From Deltaproteobacteria bacterium (GTDB taxonomy: Bacteria > Bdellovibrionota > UBA1018): DNA of 64,000 bases. A program made the position numbers and the translations under genes. The DNA lies in the NCBI GenBank assembly GCA_013286765.1, contig JABDFB010000001.1:1-64000 (forward strand), read 5' to 3'. Below the pieces are notes generated by a model. The model made no database searches and was not told the DNA's origin. It saw only the letters and a list, made by a program, of their open reading frames with translations. Below, in pieces: positions 36,631-46,314 of the stretch (positions are counted from its first letter, which is position 1; the number at the start of each line of letters is the position of its first letter).

Positions 36631-37245
36631 ATGTCGGCTACAGGACAAGAACAAAATGCAGCGGCTCCCGGAGCACCAGCTCATGCCCCAGAGGCAGGAG
36701 GTAGCTCGAGTAAGTTGCCTGCTATTATTTCCATTGTAAATCTTTTAGTAAACGTTGGACTCCTAGCAGTTCTCTATATGAGTTTTCAGAAAGAAAAAAA
36801 TCGTCCATCTGTTGATGATATTTCTACTAAAGCAGAAGAAAAAGGTAAAGAAGAGGGTGGAGAACACGGTGGTGAGCACGGCCACGGAGAACACGGCGGA
36901 GCAAAAGAAAAAGAAGCCAAAAAACCAAGTAATTTTGGCAAAATGATTTCACTCGAACAATTTACTGTAAATTTGTCAACTCCAGGAAGTGTCAATCCAA
37001 AATTCGTTCGTCTAAATATTGCACTAGGAGTTCCTAATGAGGAAATCGAAAATGAAGTGAACACGAAAATTCCTCAAATTAGAAATACAATCATTGATCT
37101 AGTAAATAGCAAAAGACCAGCAGATCTTGCAGCTGTTGAAGGTCGAGAAGATCTAAAAGAACAGATTAAATCAGCAATAAATGGATTTCTTGTAACCGGA
37201 AAAGTAACAGGAGTGTTTTTCACTAGCTTTGCTCTGGCGAGCTAG
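36631..37245 (+). CDS. fliL: Flagellar basal-body-associated protein FliL
   Basis: 204 aa, with one membrane helix (LPAIISIVNLLVNVGLLAVLYM), a Gly/Glu/His-rich linker at about 70-90 (repeats of GEHGG), and the FliL stomatin-like domain (FGKMISLEQFTVNLSTPGSVNPKFVRLNIALGVPN, IPQIRNTIIDLVNSKR). It surrounds and supports stators. The His-rich linker could bind metal; that is speculation. A ribosome site GGTGGAGG precedes the start. Confidence 0.93.
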   Translation: MSATGQEQNAAAPGAPAHAPEAGGSSSKLPAIISIVNLLVNVGLLAVLYMSFQKEKNRPSVDDISTKAEEKGKEEGGEHGGEHGHGEHGGAKEKEAKKPSNFGKMISLEQFTVNLSTPGSVNPKFVRLNIALGVPNEEIENEVNTKIPQIRNTIIDLVNSKRPADLAAVEGREDLKEQIKSAINGFLVTGKVTGVFFTSFALAS

Positions 37246-37261
37246 AGCTAGGAAGTAGAAT

Positions 37262-38272
37262 ATGAATCAGGTATTATCTCAGTCTGAAGTCGACGCCCTT
37301 CTAAATGCCGTAGCAGAAGGTTCAATTCCCGCGGCTGATACCGGGGATCCTAGTGCAACGCCGACGGACATGTCCGGGGACAACACAAATCGGGATGTAA
37401 TGCCCTATGATTTAACAAATCAGGATAGGGTAATTCGTGGAAGAATGCCAACTCTGGACATCATCTATGAAAGATTCATTCGATTATTCAGAATGTCGTT
37501 GTCCAATTCTCTTCGAAAGATCGCAACTCTGAGTATTATTTCTACAGATTTAATGAAATTCGGTGAATTTGTAAATACACTGCCAATACCTAGCTGTATG
37601 TGTATTATGAGATTCGAGAGTCTAAGAGGTCCTGCTCTTCTTGTTTTCGAATCTAAATTAGCTTATGCGCTTGTTGACAGTTTTTTTGGTGGTACAGATC
37701 GTCCGTATACAAAATTAGAAGGAAAAGAATTTACGCGCATTGAGCTGTCGATTATGCGCAAAGTAATGGAGCTCGGAATTAAAGACCTCGAAGAGGCCTG
37801 GACTCCTGTTCACAAACCAGATATCACTTTTATTCGAACCGAAGTAAACCCTCAGTTCGTCGGCGTTGTGCCACCTTCGGACGTTATAATTTCGACCACT
37901 TTTGAAGTGGAATTGGAAAATGCCAGCGGAACTATTGCGATCGTTATACCGTATGCAACGATCGAACCCATCAAAAATAAATTGAACTCTTCTTTTCAGA
38001 CAGAGCTCGACCGTATTGACAAAGATGGTAGCGGAAAGATGGAAGAGCATCTCCGGAATATGGAATGCAATGTTCTCGTTAATCTTGGCTCTGCGGCAAT
38101 AAGTGTCGGTGATCTGGTTAATTTGAATATTGGAGACGTGATTCCTCTTTCACAGGATGTGGATGGAGAACTTGATATTCTGGTTGAAGGTGTTTCTAAG
38201 TATAAGTGTTTTCTAGGAGTTTCCAGGGGAAATCGTGCAGTCAAAATTACGGGATTCTCTGAACGCGAATAA
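37262..38272 (+). CDS. fliM: Flagellar motor switch protein FliM
   Basis: 336 aa. The N-terminal CheY-binding peptide QVLSQSEVDALLNAV is present, so chemotactic switching is likely. The core includes IIYERFIRLFRMSLSNSLRK, DSFFGGTDRPYTKLEGKEFTRIELSIMRKVMELGIKDLEEAW and the C-terminal C-ring domain NVLVNLGSAAISVGDLVNLNIGDVIPL. Confidence 0.97.
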   Translation: MNQVLSQSEVDALLNAVAEGSIPAADTGDPSATPTDMSGDNTNRDVMPYDLTNQDRVIRGRMPTLDIIYERFIRLFRMSLSNSLRKIATLSIISTDLMKFGEFVNTLPIPSCMCIMRFESLRGPALLVFESKLAYALVDSFFGGTDRPYTKLEGKEFTRIELSIMRKVMELGIKDLEEAWTPVHKPDITFIRTEVNPQFVGVVPPSDVIISTTFEVELENASGTIAIVIPYATIEPIKNKLNSSFQTELDRIDKDGSGKMEEHLRNMECNVLVNLGSAAISVGDLVNLNIGDVIPLSQDVDGELDILVEGVSKYKCFLGVSRGNRAVKITGFSERE

Positions 38273-38290
38273 AGAAAAGGGAGAAAAAAA

Positions 38291-38683
38291 ATGGCTGATG
38301 CTGCAGCGGAAAATAGTAATTTAGCCGGTAAATTGGAATCTATGGCTGCTGCCAGCGCTGGCGCCCCAAGTCCAAGCGGTGGCGGTGCACCCGCGGGCGG
38401 AGCGGCCCACCAGGGGCCGGTCATTCAGTCACTCGATTTCATTTTAGATATTCCCCTTAAAATAACTGTGGAATTGGGAAGAGCAAAAATGATTGTGCGA
38501 GATGTTCTTCAGCTCTCGCAGGGATCGGTTGTAGAGTTGTCCAAATTTGCCGGCGAGCCTTTGGAAGTTCTTGTTAATGAAAAGCTTATCGCACGTGGCG
38601 AAGTCGTCGTAGTAAACGAAAAATTTGGTGTTCGTATTACGGATATCATATCGCCTGTCGAAAGAATTGAGCAGTTGAAATAG
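38291..38683 (+). CDS. fliN: Flagellar motor switch protein FliN
   Basis: 130 aa. An Ala/Gly/Pro-rich N-terminal extension of about 40 residues precedes the SpoA domain (ILDIPLKITVELGRAKMIVRDVLQLSQGSVVELSKFAGEPLEVLVNEKLIARGEVVVVNEKFGVRITDII). It forms the base of the C-ring with FliM. Confidence 0.96.
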   Translation: MADAAAENSNLAGKLESMAAASAGAPSPSGGGAPAGGAAHQGPVIQSLDFILDIPLKITVELGRAKMIVRDVLQLSQGSVVELSKFAGEPLEVLVNEKLIARGEVVVVNEKFGVRITDIISPVERIEQLK

Positions 38684-38704
38684 GACTGAAAAATAAGGAT
38701 TGTA

Positions 38705-39787
38705 ATGAAATTTTCTTTTTTACTATTATCAGCAGCTCCACTTGCCATCTTAAGTAGTCAGAACTCTTTTGCATTGAGTAACCTAAAGCAAGTTCAGCTT
38801 CATGGTGACAGAGAAATTAGGCTCACATTTGATAAGCACGTAGAAAAGAATGAAATCGCCATTGACTACTTAAATGAAATTGTCCAATTGAGCATTCAAA
38901 ACAGCTCCGTCTATCCTGCCAAGATCATGCCTTTGAAAGGAAAATTAGTTAAGAAGGTTTTTGCTTATCAATTCTCTCCGAAACTGATTCGTTGTCGATT
39001 TTCTCTAGATGAAAAGGTAGAGAAGTACCGAGATCATGTCCGAATTACTTCGGCTGGTCGTAACGTTGTTATAAAATTCGATGACGTTCGAACCGGAAAG
39101 AGCGAAGAGGTTTCAGCGGAAAAAGAGAAGGTAAATGAAAATACCAAAGTGAATTTAGTAACTCGGGAATCTGAAAAGGAAGATGAAGTAAACGAAGCAG
39201 AATTGCTCAATAGAGTGCTTCAAGGAACTGCACCGATTGTACCGGCTAAAGATTCAGACCAGAAGCCTGGGGTTATCAAGAGCTCATCTGAGCGTGTCTC
39301 ATCTCGCGTTGGCCATAACCAAAATGCATCGTTCCTATTGCCTATAGTAAAAGTAACTGCAGTTAGTATTCTGTTAGGACTCGCGTTCTTCTTTGTACGA
39401 AAAAAGAAAGTCTTAGACTCTATTACAAAAATTGTTGAAAAGGGCATTGGAAAAGACAAGAGTTTAATTAACGTAGTTGCAAAATATTATCTTGATCCGA
39501 AGAAAAGTCTGATTCTGGTGCGAGTTGGGGGCAGGCTACTTCTATTAGGTTCCTCTCAGGAATCAATTCAAGTCATTACTGAGCTCGCAGAAGAAAATGT
39601 AAGAGCAACAGGTTCGGAAACAAAATCAAATGCGACCGAGCAGATGTTTGCAGACCTGATTACAAAGGAACAGGAAAAGGGTGAGTCGACCTTCGCTTTC
39701 AAGCAGGATTTTAGAGAAGAAGTAGCACAATCGGCGGATGTGAGATCGCGAATTCGCAGCCGATTAGAAGGCTTCAAATCGCTATGA
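38705..39787 (+). CDS. fliO: FliO-like export protein with an AMIN-like periplasmic domain
   Basis: 360 aa, much longer than typical FliO. A signal peptide (FLLLSAAPLAILSSQNSFA) is followed by a beta-rich periplasmic domain at about 25-135 (VQLHGDREIRLTFDKHVEKNE, HVRITSAGRNVVIKFDDV) resembling AMIN. Next are a charged linker, a membrane helix (VKVTAVSILLGLAFFFV), and a C-terminal FliO-type cytoplasmic domain (LINVVAKYYLDPKKSLILVRVGGRLLLLGSSQESIQVI). Position between fliN and fliP supports the call. FliO stabilises FliP during export-gate assembly. Confidence 0.82.
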   Translation: MKFSFLLLSAAPLAILSSQNSFALSNLKQVQLHGDREIRLTFDKHVEKNEIAIDYLNEIVQLSIQNSSVYPAKIMPLKGKLVKKVFAYQFSPKLIRCRFSLDEKVEKYRDHVRITSAGRNVVIKFDDVRTGKSEEVSAEKEKVNENTKVNLVTRESEKEDEVNEAELLNRVLQGTAPIVPAKDSDQKPGVIKSSSERVSSRVGHNQNASFLLPIVKVTAVSILLGLAFFFVRKKKVLDSITKIVEKGIGKDKSLINVVAKYYLDPKKSLILVRVGGRLLLLGSSQESIQVITELAEENVRATGSETKSNATEQMFADLITKEQEKGESTFAFKQDFREEVAQSADVRSRIRSRLEGFKSL

Positions 39788-40578
39788 CTATCCGAAAACT
39801 CTCCAGCTTTCTCATCGGTATCGCACTTGGAATGCTAGTAATGGGAATTTTGAGTCCATACGCTGCAGACGCAGCCAATTACAATCCGGGTACATCCGGG
39901 CTGAATTTACCTTCTTTGAGTCTGTCCTTTGCAAATTCGGAGAAGCCAGCTGACCTAGTAGCCGTTCTTCGCATCGTGATTTTACTGACGGTTTTGACGT
40001 TAGCTCCTGCCATTTTGATCATGATGACGTCGTTTACTAGAATAGTAGTAGTTCTTAGCTTCGTCAGGCAGGCAATTGGTACTCAGCAAATGCCTCCAAA
40101 TCAACTCATTGTAGGGTTATCATTGTTTTTGTCATTCTTTGTCATGGCTCCCACTTGGAAACAAATTACAACAACAGCCGTTGAGCCATACCTGAATGAA
40201 AAAATCTCTCAAACTATCGCTTACGAGAGAGCAGAAGCTCCTCTTCGTGACTTTATGTTTAAGCAAACACGTGAGAAAGATCTCGAGCTTTTTCTCTCCA
40301 TGTCAAAAGAGGAGCATCCAAAAAACAGGGAAGCGGTTCCCACATATGTTCTGGTTCCATCGTTCATAATCAGTGAACTAAAAACAGCATTCCAAATAGG
40401 ATTTATGCTGTATCTGCCTTTTTTAGTGTTGGATATGGTGGTGGCCAGTGTGCTCATGGCTATGGGTATGATGATGCTGCCGCCAGTTGTAGTTTCTCTT
40501 CCATTTAAATTGCTTTTATTTGTTTTAGTGGATGGCTGGGAACTAGTTGTCGGTAGTTTGGTTAAGAGTTTCGGTTAG
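39784..40578 (+). CDS. fliP: Flagellar export gate protein FliP
   Basis: 264 aa, start overlapping the fliO stop. It contains LTLAPAILIMMTSFTRIVVVLSFVRQAIGTQQMPPNQLIVGLSLFLSFFVM, the standard FliP core, and PFLVLDMVVASVLMAMGMMMLPPVVVSLPFKLLLFVLVDGW. A cleavable N-terminal signal is present. Confidence 0.97.
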   Translation: MTIRKLSSFLIGIALGMLVMGILSPYAADAANYNPGTSGLNLPSLSLSFANSEKPADLVAVLRIVILLTVLTLAPAILIMMTSFTRIVVVLSFVRQAIGTQQMPPNQLIVGLSLFLSFFVMAPTWKQITTTAVEPYLNEKISQTIAYERAEAPLRDFMFKQTREKDLELFLSMSKEEHPKNREAVPTYVLVPSFIISELKTAFQIGFMLYLPFLVLDMVVASVLMAMGMMMLPPVVVSLPFKLLLFVLVDGWELVVGSLVKSFG

Positions 40579-40602
40579 CATGTTGGAAAAGGGGAATAGG
40601 CT

Positions 40603-40872
40603 GTGACAGAGGAAATGGTAATTTCATTAGCTACAGAAGCCGTAAAAACGACAATTTTTTTAGCCGGTCCGTTGCTTTTGTCAGCTATGGTGGTTGGTAT
40701 TCTCGTCAGTATATTACAGGCTATTACACAGATCAACGAGGCCACATTGACGTTCATTCCAAAAATGGTCGCAGTATTAGTTGTTTTGGCAATAATGGCA
40801 CCTTGGATGTTGGAGACATTACAGCAATACGCTAGTACAGTACTGGGAAGCGCAGGAGACTGGGTTAGGTGA
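40603..40872 (+). CDS. fliQ: Flagellar export gate protein FliQ
   Basis: 89 aa with two membrane helices (FLAGPLLLSAMVVGILVSILQAITQINEATLTFIPKMVAVLVVLAIMAPWMLETL), the complete family pattern. GTG start. Part of the FliPQR gate. Confidence 0.96.
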   Translation: MTEEMVISLATEAVKTTIFLAGPLLLSAMVVGILVSILQAITQINEATLTFIPKMVAVLVVLAIMAPWMLETLQQYASTVLGSAGDWVR

Positions 40873-40886
40873 CTAGGTAAAAAATC

Positions 40887-41690
40887 ATGTCATTATTTAA
40901 CTTCAGTGAATCCGAAATTCTCAGCTTCTTTGCCGTGATTATCAGACTCAGCGTAGCTTTTGCCGTCATCCCAATTGTAGGAGATCGCCTAGTTCCAGCG
41001 CCACTTAAAGTACTTCTATCACTCTCGGTTTCAATTGTCCTTTTTCCAGCGTTAGTTAAGTCAGGCCATATTCGTGTAACGGATGCAACGATTTGGGCGA
41101 GCACGGTTGGGGGTCTTGTGGGTACTCTGGCGCTGGAAGTTGCGTTTGGCTTGCTAATGGGTTTCATTGCAAAGTTAGCTTTTGATAGCATCTCGATCGG
41201 CACAAATTTTGTGGGAACTTTTATGGGTTTTGCATCTGCCAGTCAATTCGACCCACACCAGGAAACTCAAACAGAAGTTATTGCTCAATTTCAGACTGTG
41301 ATAGCTATGCTTCTTTTTCTTTCCTTGGATGGCCATCATTTAATTCTGAAAAGTGTTTTTGAGAGTTTTCGAATAATAGGAATAGGAAAAGTACACTTTT
41401 CAGATTCGTTAGCGAATAGACTCATCGAATTTTCCGGTGAAGCACTTAAATTTGGCTTCCAGATTGCCGCACCGATGGCCGTCACGATTTTCTCTGTTAA
41501 CGTCGGTTTGGGCGTTCTATCAAAAGCCATGCCTCAACTTAATATTCTAGTGTTGTCGTTTGCGATTACCATTTTGGCTGGTTTAGTTGTTTTGTTTATG
41601 GGGTTTTCTGATTTTGAAGATGTAGTGGCAATGATCTTCGAGAGGTCATTGGAATGGTTAAAAATAGTAATGTCTCTGGTCGGGAGTTAA
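40887..41690 (+). CDS. fliR: Flagellar export gate protein FliR
   Basis: 267 aa, polytopic. Segments such as IPIVGDRLVPAPLKVLLSLSVSIVLFP, EVAFGLLMGFIAKLAFDSISIGTNFVGTFMGFASASQFDPHQ and IAAPMAVTIFSVNVGLGVLSKAMPQLNILVLSFAITILAGLVVL are typical of FliR. It completes the fliPQR block. Confidence 0.95.
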   Translation: MSLFNFSESEILSFFAVIIRLSVAFAVIPIVGDRLVPAPLKVLLSLSVSIVLFPALVKSGHIRVTDATIWASTVGGLVGTLALEVAFGLLMGFIAKLAFDSISIGTNFVGTFMGFASASQFDPHQETQTEVIAQFQTVIAMLLFLSLDGHHLILKSVFESFRIIGIGKVHFSDSLANRLIEFSGEALKFGFQIAAPMAVTIFSVNVGLGVLSKAMPQLNILVLSFAITILAGLVVLFMGFSDFEDVVAMIFERSLEWLKIVMSLVGS

Positions 41691-41693
41691 GAA

Positions 41694-42782
41694 TTGGCTG
41701 ATAAACGTGAAGACACCTCGCGTGAGGACTTAACAGAAGAAGCGTCGCCGTACCGTATTGAGGAATTTAGACGAAAAGGTATGGTGGCGCAGAGTCGAGA
41801 GCTCAATAGTCTCGTAGCTCTTATTGCGGTGGGCGCGACCGCTTATGGAATGTCGGACAATATCAGCCATCATCTTGCAGAACTTATGAAAGAGTTATTC
41901 CAAACAAATCTTTCTGCCAAAATGAATTTTTCCGATCCGGAAGTTCTTCGAACTTGTGGCAAAAGAATTCTAAACGTTTTGACAACCGTGGGGTTACCGG
42001 TTTGTGGCGCGGGTTTTGTTTTATCGGCTCTCTCGAGCGGCGCACAAGTAGGTGGTGTGTTTTCATTTGAGCCTCTTAATCCTGATCTTTCTAAATTAGA
42101 TCCGATTCAGGGCCTAAAAAGACTGCTATCGGTGAAGCAACTTTTAGATGGACTAAGATTAATTGTAAAAGTGGTCTTTGTTTTAAGCATTGTCTACAGT
42201 ATTTTGAAATCGGAGGTATTCTCCTCAATTGGCTATTATCATGTATCGTTATCCGAATTGCCATCGGTGTTCGCCAAGTCGGCTCAAACGGTTGCCTTTC
42301 CGCTAATTATTACGTTTATTGTATTTGCCGTTATAGATCTATTTATGCAACGTTATGAATTTAGTAAGAGCTTAAGACTAACGAAGCAAGAAGCGAAACA
42401 AGAATATAAAGAGCGTGAAGGTGATCCGCAAATTCGCGCACGAATTCGGTCTATTCAAAGAGAAATGGCTCGCCGCAGGATGATGCATGCCGTAAAGAAG
42501 GCGGATGTAGTCGTAACAAATCCTACACATATCGCAGTTGCTCTTGTCTATGAAAAGTCCACTATGTCGGCTCCCAAGGTAGTGGCCAAAGGCGCCGACT
42601 ACGTCGCACAAAGAATCAAAGAAATTGCAGCAGAGGCTAACGTACCACTTGTGGAGAATGTCCCTCTAGCAAGAACGCTTTATAAGACGGTGAAAGTAGG
42701 ACAGGGTATTCCTCATAACTTGTACCAGGCTGTTGCTGAAGTACTTGCGTTTGTTTATCGGCTTAGGAATAGGAGGCTATAA
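41694..42782 (+). CDS. flhB: Flagellar export switch protein FlhB
   Basis: 362 aa, TTG start with GGGAG 7 bases upstream. Four membrane helices are followed by the cytoplasmic domain KQEAKQEYKEREGDPQIRARIRSIQREMARRRMM. The self-cleavage motif NPTH is intact (residues 276-279). It switches export from rod/hook to filament substrates under FliK control. Confidence 0.96.
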   Translation: MADKREDTSREDLTEEASPYRIEEFRRKGMVAQSRELNSLVALIAVGATAYGMSDNISHHLAELMKELFQTNLSAKMNFSDPEVLRTCGKRILNVLTTVGLPVCGAGFVLSALSSGAQVGGVFSFEPLNPDLSKLDPIQGLKRLLSVKQLLDGLRLIVKVVFVLSIVYSILKSEVFSSIGYYHVSLSELPSVFAKSAQTVAFPLIITFIVFAVIDLFMQRYEFSKSLRLTKQEAKQEYKEREGDPQIRARIRSIQREMARRRMMHAVKKADVVVTNPTHIAVALVYEKSTMSAPKVVAKGADYVAQRIKEIAAEANVPLVENVPLARTLYKTVKVGQGIPHNLYQAVAEVLAFVYRLRNRRL

Positions 42783-42784
42783 AT

Positions 42785-44857
42785 ATTTTAAAAAAATTAG
42801 CAGGCAACTCGGATCTTTTACTTGCTGTTGGGTTGGTGGCCATTCTAGCTGTAATGGTTATACCGATGCCAAGATTCCTAATCGATATTCTCCTTTGTGT
42901 GGGAATTGCATTTTCGATGATTCTCTTGTTGACGTCGGTCTATGCAACAAGAGCACTTGATTTTAGTATTTTTCCATCGCTATTATTGATTACTACTCTG
43001 TTTAGATTGTCACTCAACGTCGCTACTACCAGAGTCATTCTTCTTCACGGTGGCGAAGAAGGGGTTTCAGCAGCCGGTGAGGTAATTCGCTCATTCGGTG
43101 AGTTCGTTGTTGGAGGTAACTACGCAGTAGGTATAGTTGTGTTTGTTATCCTAGTTATTATCAACTTTGTCGTTATTACTAAGGGCGCCGGCCGCGTAGC
43201 GGAAGTTGCTGCGCGATTCACCTTGGATGCAATGCCCGGAAAACAAATGTCTATCGATGCGGATCTCAACGCAGGATTGATTAATGAAGATGAAGCACGT
43301 CGAAGAAGACAAGAGATTGCTAGGGAAGCTGATTTCTACGGGGCAATGGACGGTGCTTCCAAATTCGTTAGAGGGGACGCGATAGCCGGGATATTAATAG
43401 TCTTAGTCAACGTAGTAGGTGGAATAATCATCGGTACTTTTCAAAAAGGAATGGATATTGGTTCTGCAGCCTCCACGTTTACCTTGCTAACTATCGGAGA
43501 CGGTCTTGTCACCCAGATTCCAGCCCTGATCGTTTCGACTGCGTCAGGTATTATTGTCACTCGTACGGCAACTAGCACAAACTTCAGTCAGGAAGTATCA
43601 AAACAACTTCTTATGAAGCCTAATGCATTAATTGCGGCTGCAGCAATTATGGGTTTTCTAGCTATTGTGCCAGGACTACCATTTATTCCATTTGTCATTT
43701 TGGCTGGAATCCTTGGATTTATGTCTTATAAAATATACGAAAAAGAAAAGAAGGAAGAGCAAGTCAAAGAAGAAAAGACAGTACAGGAAAAGCTCAAGCC
43801 AACAAACGAAAAGCTCGAAGCTCTGCTCAACGTAGACCTGCTGGAACTCGAGGTCGGATATGGCTTAGTCAGCATTGTTGATTCCGAGCAGAATGGGGAC
43901 CTTTTAGAGCGAATTTCCAGTATACGCAAACAATTTGCTTTGGATTTGGGTGTCATTATTCCATCTTTGAGAATTAGGGATAACCTTGAATTAAAGCCGG
44001 GTGACTATCAAGTCTTGTTAAAAGGAGTAGTAATCGGCTCTGGGTCTTTGATGATTGGCCATTTGTTGGCAATGGACCCAGGTAATGTGGTTGAACCGAT
44101 AGTAGGTATTACAACAAAGGAACCTGCTTTTGGTCTCGACGCCTTGTGGATTAATAGTCGGCAAAAGGATGACGCTATCTATGCGGGCTATACTGTCGTA
44201 GATAATTCGACGGTTATTGCTACTCACTTAACAGAAATGATTCGACAGAATATTCATGAGCTCCTAGGAAGGCAGGAGCTTCAAAGCTTAGTCGATGGAG
44301 TCAAACAAACTGCGCCAAAAGTCGTAGAGGATCTGATACCGAATTTGGTTTCTATGGGTACGATTTTGCGAATATTAAAAGCTCTATTGAAAGAGGGCGT
44401 TTCTATCAGAGATTTGAAAACGATTTTAGAGGGTCTCGCCGACGTCGCTCCTACCCAAAAAGATCCTACGGTACTTACAGAACACGTTAGAACTATCTTG
44501 GGCCGATCCATTACGAAAAAATTGGTCGGATCGGATGGCCAAATTACTCTCTTAACTTTGGATAAATCGATTGAAGAGACCATCGCATCTAGTTTGATCC
44601 AGACAGACCAGGGACAGCAGCTCTCTGTTGATCCAGATTTTGTTCGTACGTTCATATCAGAATTAAATCAGTCGGTAATCCGAATGCTAAATGACACGAG
44701 TCACGCGATTGTATTGTGTTCGCCCCTGGTTCGACCACACCTTAAAAATCTAATAGATAGGTTCATTCCGAACGTAATTGTACTTTCTCACAATGAAATT
44801 GCCCCCAATGTTTTGATAAAGTCCTTTGGAACAGTGAGGTTAGCATATGCAAGTTAA
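42785..44857 (+). CDS. flhA: Flagellar export gate protein FlhA with a probable AUU start
   Basis: About 690 aa if started at ATT 42785. No ATG, GTG or TTG is available in frame before 42833, and starting there would cut the first membrane helix. AGGAGG at 42771-42776 lies 8 bases before ATT 42785, and the resulting N-terminus LKKLAGNSDLLLAVGLVAILAVMVIPMP fits the family. The core is normal (FRLSLNVATTRVIL, VVITKGAGRVAEVAARFTLDAMPGKQMSIDADLNAGLI). The C-terminal docking domain is complete. The 3' end overlaps flhF by 11 bp. Confidence 0.93.
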   Translation: MLKKLAGNSDLLLAVGLVAILAVMVIPMPRFLIDILLCVGIAFSMILLLTSVYATRALDFSIFPSLLLITTLFRLSLNVATTRVILLHGGEEGVSAAGEVIRSFGEFVVGGNYAVGIVVFVILVIINFVVITKGAGRVAEVAARFTLDAMPGKQMSIDADLNAGLINEDEARRRRQEIAREADFYGAMDGASKFVRGDAIAGILIVLVNVVGGIIIGTFQKGMDIGSAASTFTLLTIGDGLVTQIPALIVSTASGIIVTRTATSTNFSQEVSKQLLMKPNALIAAAAIMGFLAIVPGLPFIPFVILAGILGFMSYKIYEKEKKEEQVKEEKTVQEKLKPTNEKLEALLNVDLLELEVGYGLVSIVDSEQNGDLLERISSIRKQFALDLGVIIPSLRIRDNLELKPGDYQVLLKGVVIGSGSLMIGHLLAMDPGNVVEPIVGITTKEPAFGLDALWINSRQKDDAIYAGYTVVDNSTVIATHLTEMIRQNIHELLGRQELQSLVDGVKQTAPKVVEDLIPNLVSMGTILRILKALLKEGVSIRDLKTILEGLADVAPTQKDPTVLTEHVRTILGRSITKKLVGSDGQITLLTLDKSIEETIASSLIQTDQGQQLSVDPDFVRTFISELNQSVIRMLNDTSHAIVLCSPLVRPHLKNLIDRFIPNVIVLSHNEIAPNVLIKSFGTVRLAYAS

Positions 44858-46229
44858 GAAATTCGAAGCTTCCACAGTGCAAGAAGCGCTGGAGCTTGTT
44901 AAGCGAGAGTTGGGACCGGAAGCGGTGATACTCCAAACTCGAAAGATCCGTAAAGGATTGGGACTATCCAAATCTTTAATTGAGGTCACCGCAGCGGTAT
45001 CTGAACGTTCTTTAATCAACAAACAACGAGTAGAGTCAAGACTCCCTGATAAAAAGAAGGAATATGTTCGACAGCTTCCGGCTGAGAAGCAGGCCTCCCT
45101 TATTAATAAATATGCGGATCGACAAATAGAACGAGCAGAGAAGGTACGAGAGAAAGTCGAAATGAGTCAGCAAACAGAGTCGCAGGGGCAAAATCAACCG
45201 CAAGGGCGGAGAATCACTGCAACTCGCTATGCGGACATTATAGATGAACCCGGGGCTGAACTTGCCGCAGCGGTGCCGGAAGTGCCAAGAATGTCGGTAC
45301 CAGCACCAGCTGCGCCAGCATCGGCATCAACATATAGTCTTGATATTGAAGTGCAGAATCTCAGGAAGATGGTCGAAGATTTGAAAAAAAAACTCAGATG
45401 AGTGCAGCTACATTTGGCGAAACGAGGGGTGAAAATAGCGTTCTGCAACAAGCATTTGAACACTTGGTGTTGAATGGAGTAGAACGCCGTTATGCTTGGC
45501 CATTGGTAAAACAAGCATCATTTGATGCAAAACCAACGGATCAACGTCAGCTCACGGATCGGATTGCAGAATCTATGCTAGGCGGTTTGATTGTTCGGGA
45601 TCCGTTAAAAGATATCTTGGGAAAGCGAAAGGAAGGATCGAAGGGACCGGTTGCCGTTACTTTGGTCGGTGCGACGGGGGTCGGAAAGACCACAACTCTT
45701 GCAAAAAATGGCAAGCCTCCTTTCCGCTAAACGGGGAATGAAAGTAGGTTTTATCAATTTGGATCATGACCGAGTAGGAGCATTCGAACAGATTGGCACC
45801 TATGCAAAGATTTTTAATGTACCGTTTAGATCGGCGTATTCTCAGTCAGATCTAAATGCGGCTCTTATGGATTTTCAAAATCTTGACATAGTATTGATCG
45901 ATGTAAGTGGATATTCTCCTAAGAATACAGATTCTTTAACTCAGCTATCGCAACTGCTGGCTCCAATTCCCGCTCTCCATATTTATTTGGTGCTATCGGC
46001 AACGACTCGGGATTCCGAATTATACAACATGATATCGCGGTTCTCGATATTTCATCCGCAGGGACTTATTGTCTCGAAGCTAGATGAGGCGGTTACCTAC
46101 GGAGCGCTCTATAATATTGTCCAAAGTTCGAAAATGCCTCTAGTCTATTTTGGTACTGGGCAAAGAGTTCCAGATGATTTGGAAGACGCTACCGGTGAAA
46201 GAGTTGTTTCGTTAATTTTGGACTTCTAA
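44847..46229 (+). pseudogene. flhF: FlhF interrupted by two compensating shifts at A-tracts
   Basis: SRP-like GTPase that places the flagellum at the pole. Frame 1 (44847-45401) encodes the B domain (VKKFEASTVQEALELVKRELGPEAVI) and ends in TGA after an A9 tract (45384-45392). A second frame (ATG 45398 to 45730) carries the N domain and P-loop GATGVGKTTT. After an A6 tract (45703-45708) the rest of the G domain runs in the first frame again (ATG 45708 or earlier, to 46229). One extra A in the first tract and one fewer in the second would give a continuous protein of 460 codons. The G3 motif is DVSGY instead of DTAGR, and SKLDEA is kept. It could be a sequencing artefact, phase-variable, rescued by slippage, or decayed. 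Confidence 0.85.
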
Positions 46230-46314
46230 TTTAATGTCAATTCAATGACGCATAAATAGAAATAGTGAATAAAAGAAAAGTTCTGATAGAATATTTCTAA
46301 GGGGTGAGTGGGGG

